From Zea mays (Eukaryota > Streptophyta > Magnoliopsida > Poales > Poaceae): 64,000 bases of DNA. The stretch lies in contig NC_050102.1 in the NCBI RefSeq assembly GCF_902167145.1, forward strand, positions 10,106,850 to 10,170,849. Direction: 5' to 3'. This document shows, piece after piece, positions 11,823 to 24,000 of the stretch. Both the position numbers and the translations under genes were made by a program. Within the stretch, counting starts at the first letter, position 1; each line of letters opens with the position of its first letter. The notes under the pieces were generated by a model. It made no database searches, was not told the DNA's origin, and saw only the letters and a list, made by a program, of their open reading frames with translations.

Positions 11823-12185
11823 GCACGCAAGAGTAGTCTAGGCTGCCTCTTGTGGTGACTATTTATACATCGAATGTCGAAGACCGCCGATGCAGTCTTT
11901 TTCGATACTCATGACCATGATGCTTGCTGGATTTTTTGCGGGGGCTTTTTGGCGGTATATTACATGGCTCCGCCTCGTTAAAAACCTCACCCCTAGGAGG
12001 AAAAGATTGCGGGCCTGAATGACATTGTTTGAGGAATTACAAAGGCGCTTGGGCCTTGGGTCTTAAATAAAAAACTTTCGGAGGTTATTGATGTTCTATG
12101 AGTGCTCTAAGTCTTCGCCGGATTAAGTTGTGAGCCTGTAAGCACTTGGGGATGCCTTCGTCTTGACTATGTATGACCCCTTCCA

Positions 12186-15100
12186 TGTAACACCCCTAGT
12201 GTTACTGTTACTAAAACCTGAGCATAACATCATAAGCATCAGCATTTCATATGTTGACACACCTAGGATGCATTCACTAGGCAAAAATTTCAAGCAAGTT
12301 GTATTGTTATGGCATTTTGCAAATAAGACCCTAGTGTAGGGTACTTAACCTCAAATAGGGATCTGAGGGGTAAAACAAGAGCCAAATTAAGAAAAACCCT
12401 AATGTTTAAGTGAAATAATCATAAAATGTTACCAATGATGGACCTACATTGCATTTACATCCCTGAGATACCAAAAATCCTAATTGGAATCCTGGGAAAA
12501 CCCTAAATCCAAACCCTAGGGGGTTAAGTGCAAGATTAGTCCACTTTTGGGGCTAAAGTGCAAAAACCATGACAATAAGGTATCCTAAGTCAAATGGATC
12601 ACAAATATGTGAATTTGCAAGTTAAACCCTAAGTGTTGGGCTTATTTGCAAAAAGCACCACTTAAACCCTATATAGACTAAGTCTGAAAATCAGAGATTT
12701 GGCTCAACTTTGGAGATCTGTAGCTTTCAAATTAGTGAGAATTTGCCCTAGGTCACCACATAAATTTTGTAGACCTATTATAGGAGAGCAACTTTGATGC
12801 AAACATCTCCTTTAGTTGTTATGCAAAAATTGGAGAAAAGCCAACTCAAAGTTGCTTTGTCAGAACGGGATTAGATAACTGAAATTGAACCCTAGGTCAG
12901 AAATGGTCCCAGTGAGATGAGGCCAAGTTTGATGCGCCATATTTTTGAATCCACTCGGTTTTAGCCCAAGACTCCTGTAGTTAGTTTGTAGACTGATACA
13001 TGGTGAACAAATTTTATTAAGGGAGATTGCTCTGTTCCTAACAAGAATTCGGAGATCAAGAAGGAAGAAGATGGTCGGTTCAGGCAACTGAAGATCATCG
13101 CCATGGTACAGTACCGTGTGGATAAGCTTCAGCCTCATCGCCGACGACCAATCCGCGTCGCGATTTGCGCTGGGGTCGGGATGGTCGATCGGCGAGCATC
13201 TCCACGCGAAGATCTTTTTGATCCGGGTAAGATCGCCACGGTGGAGAGCAATAATTCCGGCTGCCACGCGACCACTCCTCATTCCGGCCATATCCAGTCA
13301 TCGGCGCCGCTCCCCTCCGTTCATCCACACCGCACCGGTGTGACCGCGTTACTGTCACGGCGGGGATGTGGCAAGCCCGTAAGAATGGATATCGTTTGAC
13401 GTCGCCGTTGATCGCCAGCAAAGACCGGCGATGGTTACCACCATAGCCATGGTAGCGGCTCGGTGCATCTATAAATTCACTGCGTCCCCACCCCCTTCGT
13501 TCAAATCAACTGAGCTCTGTCCTTCGTCTCTAAATTGCAAAGCTGTAGCACCCGCTCCCACCCTCGATTAGCCACCCTAGCCGGAGAATCACCAATTTCC
13601 CCTAATTCGGTCAGCCGCGTCACCAAGAACAACCCGCCCATGGCCAGCCTGCTCTGGTAAGACACTGTCCAAATCGAGTATTGTTTTCATGACTCTGCAT
13701 GCTTGTGAAGCTCACTGTGGCACCCATTTACTCAATTCGGCCATGGTTTGGCGGGAACGCGTGTTCATGAACTCGATTTCCGCCATGATCATGGACGGAT
13801 AGTTCTCAGTAGGGTTTATGTCAAATAAATGGATGTTCCTAGATCGTCCTAGGTCGGTTATGCCTTCTCGATAGTTGGCCTTAGCAGTCAACGCCAGCCA
13901 TGGCCAGTACGGGCCGCGTCAGAGACAAACGACAAGTGCGCCGCGGTCAGGGAGTCCTTCGGAGAAGGAATAGAAATGGGAGGGTGTTTCTGCAAAATGT
14001 CAGTGACTGTTAAAATAGTGTTTTGGACTCCTTCGGGTTATTCAAACTTGCAGGGTTTTATTTGCAAAGTCACCGTCGCGCGCGCGAGCGCGCGTGGGCG
14101 TGCCTTTGTTCCCTGTATAGTTGGACCGCCTGGGCTGAAATCGGCCCAGGACTGTTCATTCTTTTTCCTTTTCTTTTTCTAGCAGGACTCCAACAATTCT
14201 AGAAAATGGTAGAAAAATCCTAAAAATGTCAAACAAATTTTCCTAGATTCCTAATTTTCCATAGAATTTGTTAAAAATAGTTTCATGATTTATAGATCAA
14301 ATAATGAATTTGGGAGCATTTAAAATATCTTAAAACATAGTTTCTGGATTTTTAGAAATCAGATAGTAATTCCAAAAATCCCCAAACTTTTTATTTGAAC
14401 TCTAAACATTATTTAGAAGCCTTGGGTAAAGTTTGGTTTGATTTGGACCTTGTTTGATAACTAGAACCCAAAACCCTACCCCCTGCCCTTTGAATTCCTT
14501 TACTGACTCCGGAAACCCTAGTTTCTCGGAGAACCGTGAAGGAAAATTGTATTCAAAACCTTAGATAATAAACTCTTATTATCTTTGCATTCTCATGAAC
14601 ATTACATGGGCATTCATTATTATGTATGGTTATCTTTAGAAAACGAAGAAGAAGTTGAAGTAGAAGGAGAGAAGACTTCACCACCACCTCAGGAACATCA
14701 GGCCGACAGCTGTTTTTATTTTGACATCTGTGGAACTGAGCCTGAATCACTTGTAAACCAAGGCAAGCCTCGGTGCATTTGCTACCTCCTTGATTCTTTT
14801 AAAATCTTTCTCACTTGCTTGATGTATTAGGTGATAGGAGTTGATTGATAAAACAATTCCTGCATTACCTTCCTTGAAATTGATTACCTTCCTTTGGATC
14901 CCTGTTTTATAAAAAGTTTTTACTATACTTAGTCTTGCTTTAGCAAAGAAAAAGATTTTGTTTTTACAAAAGATGATGTGGCAAAGTGGGAGGGATGTTT
15001 TTTGAAATTAAAATTTGATGGTGGATCCATCATGGCCATGATGGGTTCAACATCGGAAAAGATGTACCTCTGCCAGGTACCAAACTTTGGGATTGAATAT

Positions 15101-16239
15101 GATTAAGCTGAGACCGAGCGGGTGACTTGCACGAGAAGGAGAGTCTCGGTGTAGTGTCTCCGTCTGAGTCGATTAAGGACCGTCTCGATGTAGGCTTGAT
15201 GACCGAGGACCCTTTAACTATTCACATGCCTCGTCATGGGTAAGCTTTGCCTCGGGCAGACTAAGGCCAGAATAAGATACCACACAATGGGAGTGGAGAG
15301 ATGGCGAGAGTAGCGTGTACCCTCCGTGGCAAGAGGCTGGACGGTGGTGTATCTGTGCTCTCGGTTGGCGTGAACCTGATCTGGTCTTAAGAACCCCGGT
15401 GGCGGGTTGACATATGCAAGGGTTAAGTGCTACATATGTCATGTGATTGGAGATCCTCAGCTGAGTATAATCGATTCGGATCGCCGTACCTTCGCGGTTA
15501 TGAAGACTTGGTCACTGACTTACACGTAGAACTCCAGTAAAGATTAAGGGTGTTAAGAAATTGGCTAGTGCAGGTCAAGTGATTGAACTAGGGTAGAAAG
15601 AACTCTAGAGACAAGTAATCTTACTTAACCTGACAAGTAAAATTTGGATTTTTAAGAATCCACTTTAGTAAGCATTTCTGCAAACAGAGTCTTTGATTAT
15701 TGAGAAACCTTACCTTGACTCACTGATAACCAGCATGCCCTTGAGAGTCTTTTCTTTAGTCGGGTAAGTCTTGCTGAGTAATTCCATACTCAGGGTTTTA
15801 TTCCCTATTGTTTTTAGGTGAAGAAGCGACAAACTTTTGCTGTTTCTATTCCAAGGTGGTCTCAAAAGAAGAAAACCAAGAGCAGAGCCGCGGGAGGAAA
15901 GGTTCCTCCATAAAAACTTTTGTTGATACTTATCGGGAGGGGTTTTTGCCTCCCTTGGCTTGTAATAATTATACTCTGCACTCAGTTAATTATATCCTGG
16001 TCTGTAATATATAACTTTGTCTTACTTTTAAATAAAGGTAAGTTTATGTAATCGCTTCCGCATTTTCGTATCTCCGATGATCTGTAATGTCTGCGTGACG
16101 GGTGAAACGCTCTTGGGAAAGGTAAGAAAAGCAGATACCGAACTTGTCAAGTGATTCAGGAGCACCTACAGGGTTGTCTGAGGTCCGTTGGACAAGGACA
16201 ACTATAGGTGGGCCTAATGACTTGGGAGGTTCCGTCACA
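12186..16239 (+). repeat. Complete 5' LTR (4.05 kb) of the plus-strand gypsy element
   Basis: It starts TGTAACACCCC and ends GGTTCCGTCACA, followed by GC and the primer-binding site. U3 runs to a TATA box at 13469-13478. More than 2.7 kb follows as R plus U5, unusually long. Short open frames inside (for example 13103-13399) show no protein similarity that I recognise. They overlap a CG-rich promoter-proximal stretch, so I do not call them genes. Confidence 0.88.
13469..13478 (+). promoter_or_regulatory. Probable TATA box of the 5' LTR
   Basis: CTATAAATTC lies downstream of a GC-rich stretch and is followed by a pyrimidine-rich CGTCCCCACCCCC, a plausible transcription start zone near 13500. 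The assignment is by position within the LTR only. Confidence 0.55.
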
Positions 16240-16241
16240 GC

Positions 16242-16253
16242 TGGTATCGGAGC
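16242..16253 (+). other. Primer-binding site (initiator Met tRNA type)
   Basis: TGGTATCGGAGC begins two bases after the LTR end. It matches the plant initiator methionine tRNA complement TGGTATCAGAGC except for one A-to-G change, and it fixes the 5' LTR boundary. Confidence 0.85.
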
Positions 16254-16475
16254 AAAGCCCATCTCTGCAGATATTATGAGTCATCTTCAAAATAATTTTC
16301 TAAGACTCATCTAGAAAATTTCTTCCCTTCTTATATACTATTTCTGAAGAGTTTATATGAAAGACCAGATAGGAAGAGTGCAATGTATAGAAGGTTGAAT
16401 CAACTAAGGTTGGTTCTGTAATTACACATGCATCATGCTAAGAACTATGCTAATAAGATTTCCCCCTTAGCAAAA

Positions 16476-17060
16476 ATGCCGCCACGTACAAGAAAGACTG
16501 CCCGCAAGTCAACCGGGCCGATCGGTGTACCTCGTCACCAACTTGCCCCGAGACATGACGATAGCAGTGGCGGCAGTAACGATCCAATTGTGTACTTAGA
16601 AGCTCAAGTTAATCAGCTTCAAACTGAACTCCGTCGCAGGAATAACATATGGGTCGCAGATGGCGAGAGGATCAATGAATTGAGAAGCGACATCCGCCGC
16701 CTGCAAGATCAGCTCGCAGATCGAGATCTAGCGCTCGACTGGGCGGTTCACTCTCGTTCGCTTGCCTGGGCTAAGGAGGCGAAAGCTCGAGCCCGAGTAG
16801 AAGAGCTTAGCTTAGCTATTGATACCTTGCAGGCTTATTGTAACACTCTACATGAAGAAGTTCATGTATTGTACTCACAACTACACCCCAGTGTACCTGC
16901 GGATCGTGTCGGAACAGAAGTCGGACCTTCTCAAGTAGCGGGAGAAGCTTTTGGTGGCAAATCAGACCTTTTCAGGCCCCCTCCCTCTATGAAGTTGGTC
17001 GATGAGTGGTCTCCTACGCCCGACAGTGAGGCTACCAAGAGTGACAGGAAGCAGGAATAA
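16476..17060 (+). CDS. Leader ORF upstream of gag, coiled-coil protein of unknown function
   Basis: An open frame of 194 codons starts MPPRTRKTARKST, after the AAAA preceding the ATG at 16476; an upstream in-frame ATG at 16428 is less likely. The N-terminus is basic. Residues from about 40 to 140 (EAQVNQLQTELRRRNN, RSDIRRLQDQLADRD, RVEELSLAIDTLQ) have the heptad pattern of a coiled coil. The C-terminus is acidic and Pro-rich. It lies between the primer-binding site and gag, on the gag strand, with a 142-bp gap before gag. A decayed ORF with a similar coiled-coil segment occupies the same place in the neighbouring gypsy element (37864-38833). It is not gag-like and has no catalytic motif. The function is unknown. 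Confidence 0.7.
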   Translation: MPPRTRKTARKSTGPIGVPRHQLAPRHDDSSGGSNDPIVYLEAQVNQLQTELRRRNNIWVADGERINELRSDIRRLQDQLADRDLALDWAVHSRSLAWAKEAKARARVEELSLAIDTLQAYCNTLHEEVHVLYSQLHPSVPADRVGTEVGPSQVAGEAFGGKSDLFRPPPSMKLVDEWSPTPDSEATKSDRKQE

Positions 17061-17202
17061 TATAGTATAGAAGTAGTACTATTGTGTAATAGGGGGTGTA
17101 ATCCTATTGTAAAGTACGAGTCTGTAACATTACCTTTTAAAGTAATGTGAAATGGATGGTTTGTATGGCATATCATATTGCTCCCAATGTTCTTTGCCTC
17201 AG

Positions 17203-19767
17203 ATGCCTTCCAGGACTCGCGCTCAGGATGGGGCTGGTACCTCTCGTGGGAGGGAGGCGACCCCGAATCCACCTCCAGTACCCCCGACACTTGCCGAGGC
17301 CATCGCTGCCTTGGTAAACGCTACAGCAGAAAATACCCGCTTTCTGCGGGAGATGGCAGGCCAACCACTTCAACAACAAGGCGGACGGGCCTATCCGCAA
17401 GGCCCTCGGGAGACATCTTATTTGGACTTCTCCGAGACGCGCCCTCCGTTGTTCGTCAAGGCAGAAGATCCTTTAGAGGCAGATGAATGGATCCGCGTCA
17501 TTGAGCAAAAATTTGGGCTTCTTCGATGTTCAGAAACTCAAAAGCCCCTGTTCGCAGCTCAGCAATTGCGTGGCCCTGTCAGTACGTGGTGGGGAAACTT
17601 TGTGGCCGTTCAGCCGGCCAATCATCAGATTACATGGGAAGAATTCAAGCTGGCCTTCCGTGAGCATTACGTACCTGAAGGAGTCCTCCACATGAAACAG
17701 GAGGAATTCATGAAGTTGAAGAAAGGCGGAGATACTGTCACCCAGTATCTTAATAAATTTAATCACTTATCTCAGTATGCGATTGACCAAGTCAACACTG
17801 ACATAAAGAAGTAGAACTGTTTCATGAGGGGTTTAAATGACCGGATGCAAAGGAAAATGGCTACCTGCATCGACCTCACATATGGAAGGGCTGTCAGCAC
17901 AGCGCTGGCAGTTGAATCTAAATGTACAAGTTCTAGAAAGTCCAAGGGGAATGGAGGCAACAGGCCTAATCAGGGCCCCGAGAAAAGGCAACGGTTAGTT
18001 ATCCGGCCTTTTAATCAGGGTCGTTCTTCATCATGCCCACCCTCCTTCTCATTCAAACAACCAGTGTTTATCCGTCCTACTCCTGCTCCTACTACTACAA
18101 ATCAGCCGGGTGCCCCTGGCACTCATTTCCCCACTCTTCCAAGCTCATCTACCGGCTGTTTCAACTGCGGGAAGCCCGGACATTTCATTAAAGACTGTCC
18201 GTACCTAAGGCAAAATCAAGCAAATAATCAACAGAGTTCTGGAAGCTCCAAGGGAAATGCTGGCAACAATACTACGGGTCAGAATACAAAGAAAACAGGA
18301 CGTGTTTACTACACTCAAGTGGCTACCACACCGGAGGGCAAACCGGTGATGATGGGTACGTCCCTCGTAGCCAACCACCCTGCACTTATTCTCTTTGATT
18401 CGGGTGCATCACATACTTTCATAAGCAAAATGTTCGTGGAGAAACACTGCATTCCATGTACTGAATCAAGGGAAGGGTTTAAAATACATTCGCCTGGGGG
18501 ACAAATCTTTACTAAAGAAGTGGCTTACCAAGTTCCCATAACATTGGCTAGACGGGACTTTCTTACTAAGATGATTGTTCTGAAAGGCCAAGACATAGAC
18601 ATAATCTTGGGCATGAATTGGTTGGCCCAACATAAGGCAGTTCTCAACACCGAGCTGAGAACAGTCAGGTTGAGTTATGGCCAGGAAGAAATTCTTTTGT
18701 CTATCCCCATAGCTATTCTAGCTAGGCCAATTGGCAGAATTAATGAAGCCATTATACCAGAGATCAAGGATATTCCGGTAGTATGTAAGTTCTCAGACGT
18801 CTTTCCAGAAGATTTGCCTGGATTGCCGCCCCAAAGAGATGTAGAGTTTGTAATTGAGTTGAAGCCCGGTACGGCTCCCATTTCTAGAAGATCATACCGG
18901 ATGCCTCCAAATGAATTGGCAGAACTCAAGATTCAATTGCAAGATCTACTTGAAAAAGGATTCATCTGGCCAAGCTCATCACCATGGGGTTGTCCAGCCA
19001 TATTCGTCAAGAAGAAGGATCAAACATTGCGGATGTGCGTGGATTATCGACCCCTTAATGAGGTCACTATCAAGAATAAGTATCCTCTCCCTCGGATTGA
19101 TATTCTGTTTGATCAACTGACTGGAGCAAGGGTATTTTCTAAAATTGATCTCAGGTTGGGCTATTATCAGATCCGTATTAGGCCCAAGGATATACCCAAA
19201 ACCGCATTCACTACGCGGTATGGTTTATTTGAATACTTGGTGATGTCTTTCGGACTGGCGAATGCTCCTGCCCACTTCACTTATCTGATGAACTTGGTAT
19301 TCATGCCCGAGTTGGACAAATTTATGGTGGTCTTCATAGATGATATTTTGATATATTCAAAGAATGAAGAGGAGCATGCTCAACACTTACGGATCGTATT
19401 GACGCGCTTAAGAGAACATCAATTATATGCTAAATTCAGTAAATGCGCGTTCTAGCTAGAAGAAATCGAATTCTTGGGGCATGTGTTATCTGCCAAGGGG
19501 ATTGCGGTAGATCCCAGCAAAGTCAAGAATATTTTGGAGTGGAAACCCCTAATCACTGTTCATCAAGTCCGAAGCTTCCTTGGACTAGCGGGCTATTACC
19601 GCCGATTTATACCAGATTTTTCTAAGCTTGTGAAGCCAATCACAAGTCTATTGAAGAATGAGACTAAATTCAATTGGTCTTCAAAGTGTAATGAAGCTTT
19701 TGAGAAATTGAAGATATTATTAACCACTGCTCCGGTATTGGCTCAACCAGACATTAATAAGCCCTTT
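17203..19767 (+). pseudogene. Gag-pol of the plus-strand gypsy element, two nonsense codons, truncated in pol
   Basis: The start is the ATG at 17203 (MPSRTRAQDGAG). Gag shows the retrotrans_gag pattern (DEWIRVIEQKF, VSTWWGNF, FKLAFREHYVP) and a CCHC knuckle ([14 protein letters not shown]). Protease follows with [12 protein letters not shown]. Reverse transcriptase has [30 protein letters not shown] and the catalytic [10 protein letters not shown]. One frame runs throughout but is cut by TAG at 17812, where Gln (CAG) is expected, and by TAG at 19453, where Trp (TGG) is expected. After [11 protein letters not shown] the frame enters 3' LTR sequence. RNase H and integrase are absent. The element could not transpose without helper proteins. 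Confidence 0.9.
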
Positions 19768-20371
19768 AGTAAAATTTGGATTTTTAAGGATCCACTTTAG
19801 TAAGAATTTCTGCAAACAAAGTCTTTGATTATTGAGAAACCTTACCTTGACTCACAGATAACCAGCATGCCCTTGAGAGTCTTTTCTTTAGTCGGGTAAG
19901 TCTTGCTGAGTAATTCCATACTCAAGGTTTTATTCCCTATTGTTTTTAGGTGAAGAAGCGACAAACTTTTGTTGTTTCTGTTCCAAGGTGGTCTCAAAAG
20001 AAGAAAACCAAGAGTAGAGCTGCGGGAGGAAAGGTTCCTCCATAAAAACTTTTGTTGATACTTATCTGGAGGGGTTTTTGCCTCCCTTGGCTTGTAATAA
20101 TTATACTCTGCACTCAGTTAATTATATCCTGGTCTGTAATATATAACTTTGTCTTACTTTTAAATAAAGGTAAGTTTATGTAATCGCTTCCGCATTTTCG
20201 TATCTCCGATGATCTGTAATGTCTGCGTGACGGGTGAAACGCTCTTGGGAAAGGTAAGAAAAGCAGATACCGAACTTGTCAAGTGATTCAGGAGCACCTA
20301 CAGGGTTGTCTGAGGTCCGTTGGACAAGGACAACTGTAGGTGGGCCTAATGACTTGGGAGGTTCCGTCACA
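19768..20371 (+). repeat. Remnant of the 3' LTR (last 604 bp)
   Basis: It is collinear with 15636-16239 of the 5' LTR, equal in length and with about 11 substitutions by eye. It ends GTCACA, followed by the TTCCA target duplication. The other 3.4 kb of this LTR was removed by the deletion that also removed the end of pol. Confidence 0.92.
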
Positions 20372-23300
20372 TTCCACTTCGGCTCTAGCTTGCCTCGGGA
20401 CTCTGTCCTGGTGGTCCTCACGAGTACTAGGTCCCCTTCGTTGAATTCTCTTGGGACGACATTGTTGTCACGCCATGCCTTAGTCTGGACCTGATACTTG
20501 TTTAGGGCCTGCAGGGCGAGGACACGGTCTCCGTCAATGAGATCTTTGGAGGTTGGTTCATCGATGTCAGGGACGACTGATTGGTTTGTTCGGGGGGACT
20601 CGTGCTTTAACTCTTGCGTTGTCATTGCTTCGGATCCATACATCAGGCGGAAGGGTGTGAACCTGGTTGCTCGGCATTCTATCGTATTCAGCGCCCATAT
20701 GACTTCGGGTAATTGGTCTGCCCATTTGCCCTTTTTTTCATCAAGGAGCCTTTTCTTAATGGCGCTGAAAATCTTGCCATTGGCACGTTCGACGACGCCG
20801 TTGGATTATGGGTGGTAGATGGAGGTGAAGACTAGCTTGGTGCTGATGGAACTGCAAAATTCCCGGAAGTCCTGGCTGTCGAACTGTTTGCCGTTGTCGA
20901 CTGTTAGCTCAGACGGGACTCTGAACCGACAGACAATGTTTTGCCAGAAGAATTTTTGGGCGGTCTTCACAGTTATCATTGAGACTGCTCTAGCTTCGAT
21001 CCACTTGGTAAAATATTCGACGACGACGAAGGTGAACTTTAGGTTCCCTTGAGCTGTAGGCAGTGACCCGACGTTGTCTAGCCCCCAACGCTGAAGTGGC
21101 CAGGTGTGGGCAATGAGCTTGGTAAATTGCGAAGGGTTGCCTGAGCGAGGAGAGAATTTCTGGCATGCTGCGCATGACCTGGTGACTCGGTTGGCCGTGC
21201 AAATTATCGCGGGCCAGTAAAATCCCTAACGAATCACCTTGGCTGTGAGGGCCCTGGGTCCTAAGTGTGACCCACAGGTTCCGCGTGGACTTTGTGAAGG
21301 ATCTCTAGGCCTTCGGTTTCTGTTATGCATTTCAGCATAGGCTAGCTGATGCCCTTTTTGTAAAGCTGACCCTCGACTATTGCGAAATTCCTGCTCCTGT
21401 GTTTCAGTCATTTGACCTCATTACGGTCGGTTGGATGGTAATGGCCCTGGAGGTATAGTGTTATTGGGGCACGCCAGTCTTCGGCCATTATGAGGTTAAC
21501 GATTTGGTGGCCCTCGGCGTCTTGAGTTATTTGCAAGCCTTCAGGGTTACGGACAACTGGTGTGCCGATGACGTGGTAGAACACGTCAGAGGGCAGGGCC
21601 TCGCCCTTGGCTGCTGCCTTGGCCAACCCATCGATCTCTTTGTTCTTGCTGCACTCGACATGCTGTAGGGTGAAACCCTTGAATTGTTTTTTGAGGCCAC
21701 GGACGGTGGTGAGGTATTGCATCAGCACAGGCTCCTTTGTTGAGTACTCCTTTTTCGATCTAGCTAGCGACGACCTTGGAGTCTGTTATGATGATGCATG
21801 TGGTGACGCCGAGGGCCCATAGTTTGCAAAGTCCTAGGATGACGACTTCGTATTCTGCTATATTGTTAGTGCACCTGTTGGACTCTAGAGCACAGTTGAG
21901 GCGCGCGGCGTATCTGTACTTGACACCGGCGGGTGATGTGATAATCGTCGCGGCGCCTGCCCCCGCATGGCACCATGCGCCATCGCAGTGGATGGTCCAA
22001 ACTTTTTCTGAGTGTTCTTGCTATGGCCCCACAGGTTCTGTCCAGTCGACGATGAAGTCTGCTAAGACTTGCGACTTGATTGCCGTTCTGGGCTCAAAGA
22101 TGATGTGGTACCCGGACAGTTCAGCTGCCCATTTTGCAATTCTGGCGGACACCTTTGGGTTCCTAAACAATTCTCCCAGACCCCTGTCCGAAGTGACATG
22201 TACCTTGAACGCCTCGAAATAGTGTCGTATTTTGCGCGAAGCCATGACCATGGCGTATGAAATTTTCTCGAGTTCGGTCATGTTGCACTTGGAAGTCGTG
22301 AGGACTTCGGAGACGTAGTACACTGGGAATTGCTGGTTTTTGCCATCTCTGTCCTGCTCTTGGACTAATGCTACGTTGACTGTGCAGTGTGAAGCCGCAA
22401 TGTAGAGAAGCAGCAAAAGCGAAGGGTCAGGACTTGTTAGAGTTGCTAAGTCAGACAAGTGTTGTTTGAGCGACTCGAAGGCCGTTGCCTGCTCTGGGCC
22501 CCAAATGAAGTCTTCGCAACACAACTTTTTGAGGAAGGTTAGGCTTCGCTCAGCAGATTTAGAGATGAATCTGTTCAGGGCCGCCAGTCTTCCTGTCAGT
22601 CGCTGGACATCTTTGGTGGACTACGGGGGGTGCCATGTTGATGATTGCTTGGATCTTGGTTGGGTTGGCCTCGATCCCTCGGTGCGATACTAGCTAACCA
22701 AGTATCTTCCCTTGGCGTACCCTGAAGACACACTTCTCAGGGTTGAGTCAGAGTCTTGCATCACGCATGTTGGCGAATGTCTCTGCGAGGTCGGCCAGGT
22801 GGTCCTCTTTGCTTTTGCTTGCGACGACAATGTCGTCTACATAAGTGAAGATGTTGCGGCCTACTTGGTTTTCAAGGACCTTCTTGGTAAGGCAAGAAAA
22901 GGTTGAGCCGGCATTCTTGAGCCCCTCAGGCATCTGTACGAAGCAGTACGTGCCGAAGGGTGTGATGAAGCTTGTACTTGCCTTGTCCTTCTCTTTCATG
23001 TAAATCTGGTGGTAGCCCGAGAAGCAATCAAGGAGGGACATGACTTCGTAGCCTGCTGCACTGTTGACAATTTTGTCAATTCATGGCAGAGGGAAATTGT
23101 CCTTGGGGCAGGCCTTATTGAGGTTTGTGAAGTCGATGCACATACGCCATTTGCCGCTCTTTTTCTGCACCATGACCACGTTGGCGAGCCATGTTGGATA
23201 AACGATTGGCTCGATGAATCTGGCTTCCAACAAGCGATGCACTTCGGCCTTGGCTGCCTCCGTTTTCTCGTCGGACATTTTCTGCAGCCGCTGCTTCTTT

Positions 23301-24000
23301 GGGTGCACCAAGGGGTCGATGCTTAGGCTGTGCTCGATGATGGAACGGCTGACCCCGACCAGATCGAGGGCGGACTAGGAGAAGACATCCTTGTTACGGG
23401 AGAGACAGGAAAGGAGTTTTTCCTCGTCTCGTGATGTGAGGTCTTTGCTGATTATTATTGTTTGCTTCGGTGTTGCTAGTTGAGGGGTACTGCCTTCGTC
23501 CCATCGTTGCTTTGGAGCTGGGCCTTGACTTTTTCGTCTGCGACTGGGCGAGTGCTCTCGAAGCCTTTGCGCTCTGCCGTGATGCAGTGTATGTTTCGTA
23601 GCCCTAGAACGAAGTCTCTTTCGATGTTGCACGCTGTCTGCTGGTCGCCATAGACAGTGATCACGCCCTATGGGCCTGGGATTTTCATATAGAGGTAGAT
23701 CCCATGAATGGCCACCTCAAATTTGTTGATTGAGCCATGCCCCATTATGGCATTGTAGGGGTAGACCATATCGACGATATCGAATGTGACCTGCTCACTC
23801 CGTGCACTGGGTGCTACACCAAATGACAGGGGAGCTCTATCTTGCCGACAGGGAAGGTGTCCTTACTGCCAAATCCGTAGAGGGGATTATTTGCAGGCTT
23901 GAGGAGGCTGTGACTGATTCCCATATGATCGAAGGCATGCAGAAAAATGATATCAGCCTGATTGCCGTTGTCGACAAGCACTTTGTGTAGATCCTAGCCT
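20372..24000 (-). pseudogene. Tat-lineage pol: protease, reverse transcriptase, double RNase H, integrase
   Basis: On the minus strand, reverse transcriptase is seen at 23311-22748 (KKSGKWRMCIDFTNLNKACP, LLDCFSGYHQI, catalytic YVDDIVV). The first RNase H region follows at 22524-22021 (KLCCEDF..., RKIRHYFEAF, QVLADFIVDWTEP). A second RNase H-like region lies at about 21900-21410 (QYLTTVRGLKKQFKGF, HVECSKNKEIDGLAKAA). Integrase begins with its zinc-binding part near 21200 and ends NEGDLVLVRTTRTE...GKLEPKW at 20372. The two RNase H regions in tandem are typical of Tat elements. Several in-frame stops and frameshifts are present. The integrase C-terminus resumes at 12185 beyond the nested element. 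Confidence 0.8.

Larger units (their letters stand above)
12186..20371 (+). mobile_element. Tekay-like Ty3/gypsy retrotransposon with pol-to-3'LTR deletion
   Basis: The element begins TGTAACACCC at 12186 and ends GTCACA at 20371, with perfect 5-bp duplications TTCCA at 12181-12185 and 20372-20376. The 5' LTR is complete (4054 bp). Internal sequence runs through the leader ORF, gag, protease and reverse transcriptase, then joins the last 604 bp of the 3' LTR. The joint falls at 19767/19768 in the sequence AGTAAAATTTGG. RNase H, integrase, any chromodomain and 3.4 kb of the 3' LTR are missing. The remaining 604 bp of 3' LTR differs from the 5' LTR at about 11 positions and has no indel by eye, about 98% identity. 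It is inserted in the integrase gene of the Tat element. Confidence 0.9.

Noticed and set aside
15808..16014. Short frame in the gypsy LTR, repeated near 19960
   Set aside because: It is present because the LTR end is duplicated; the product is short and without a domain.
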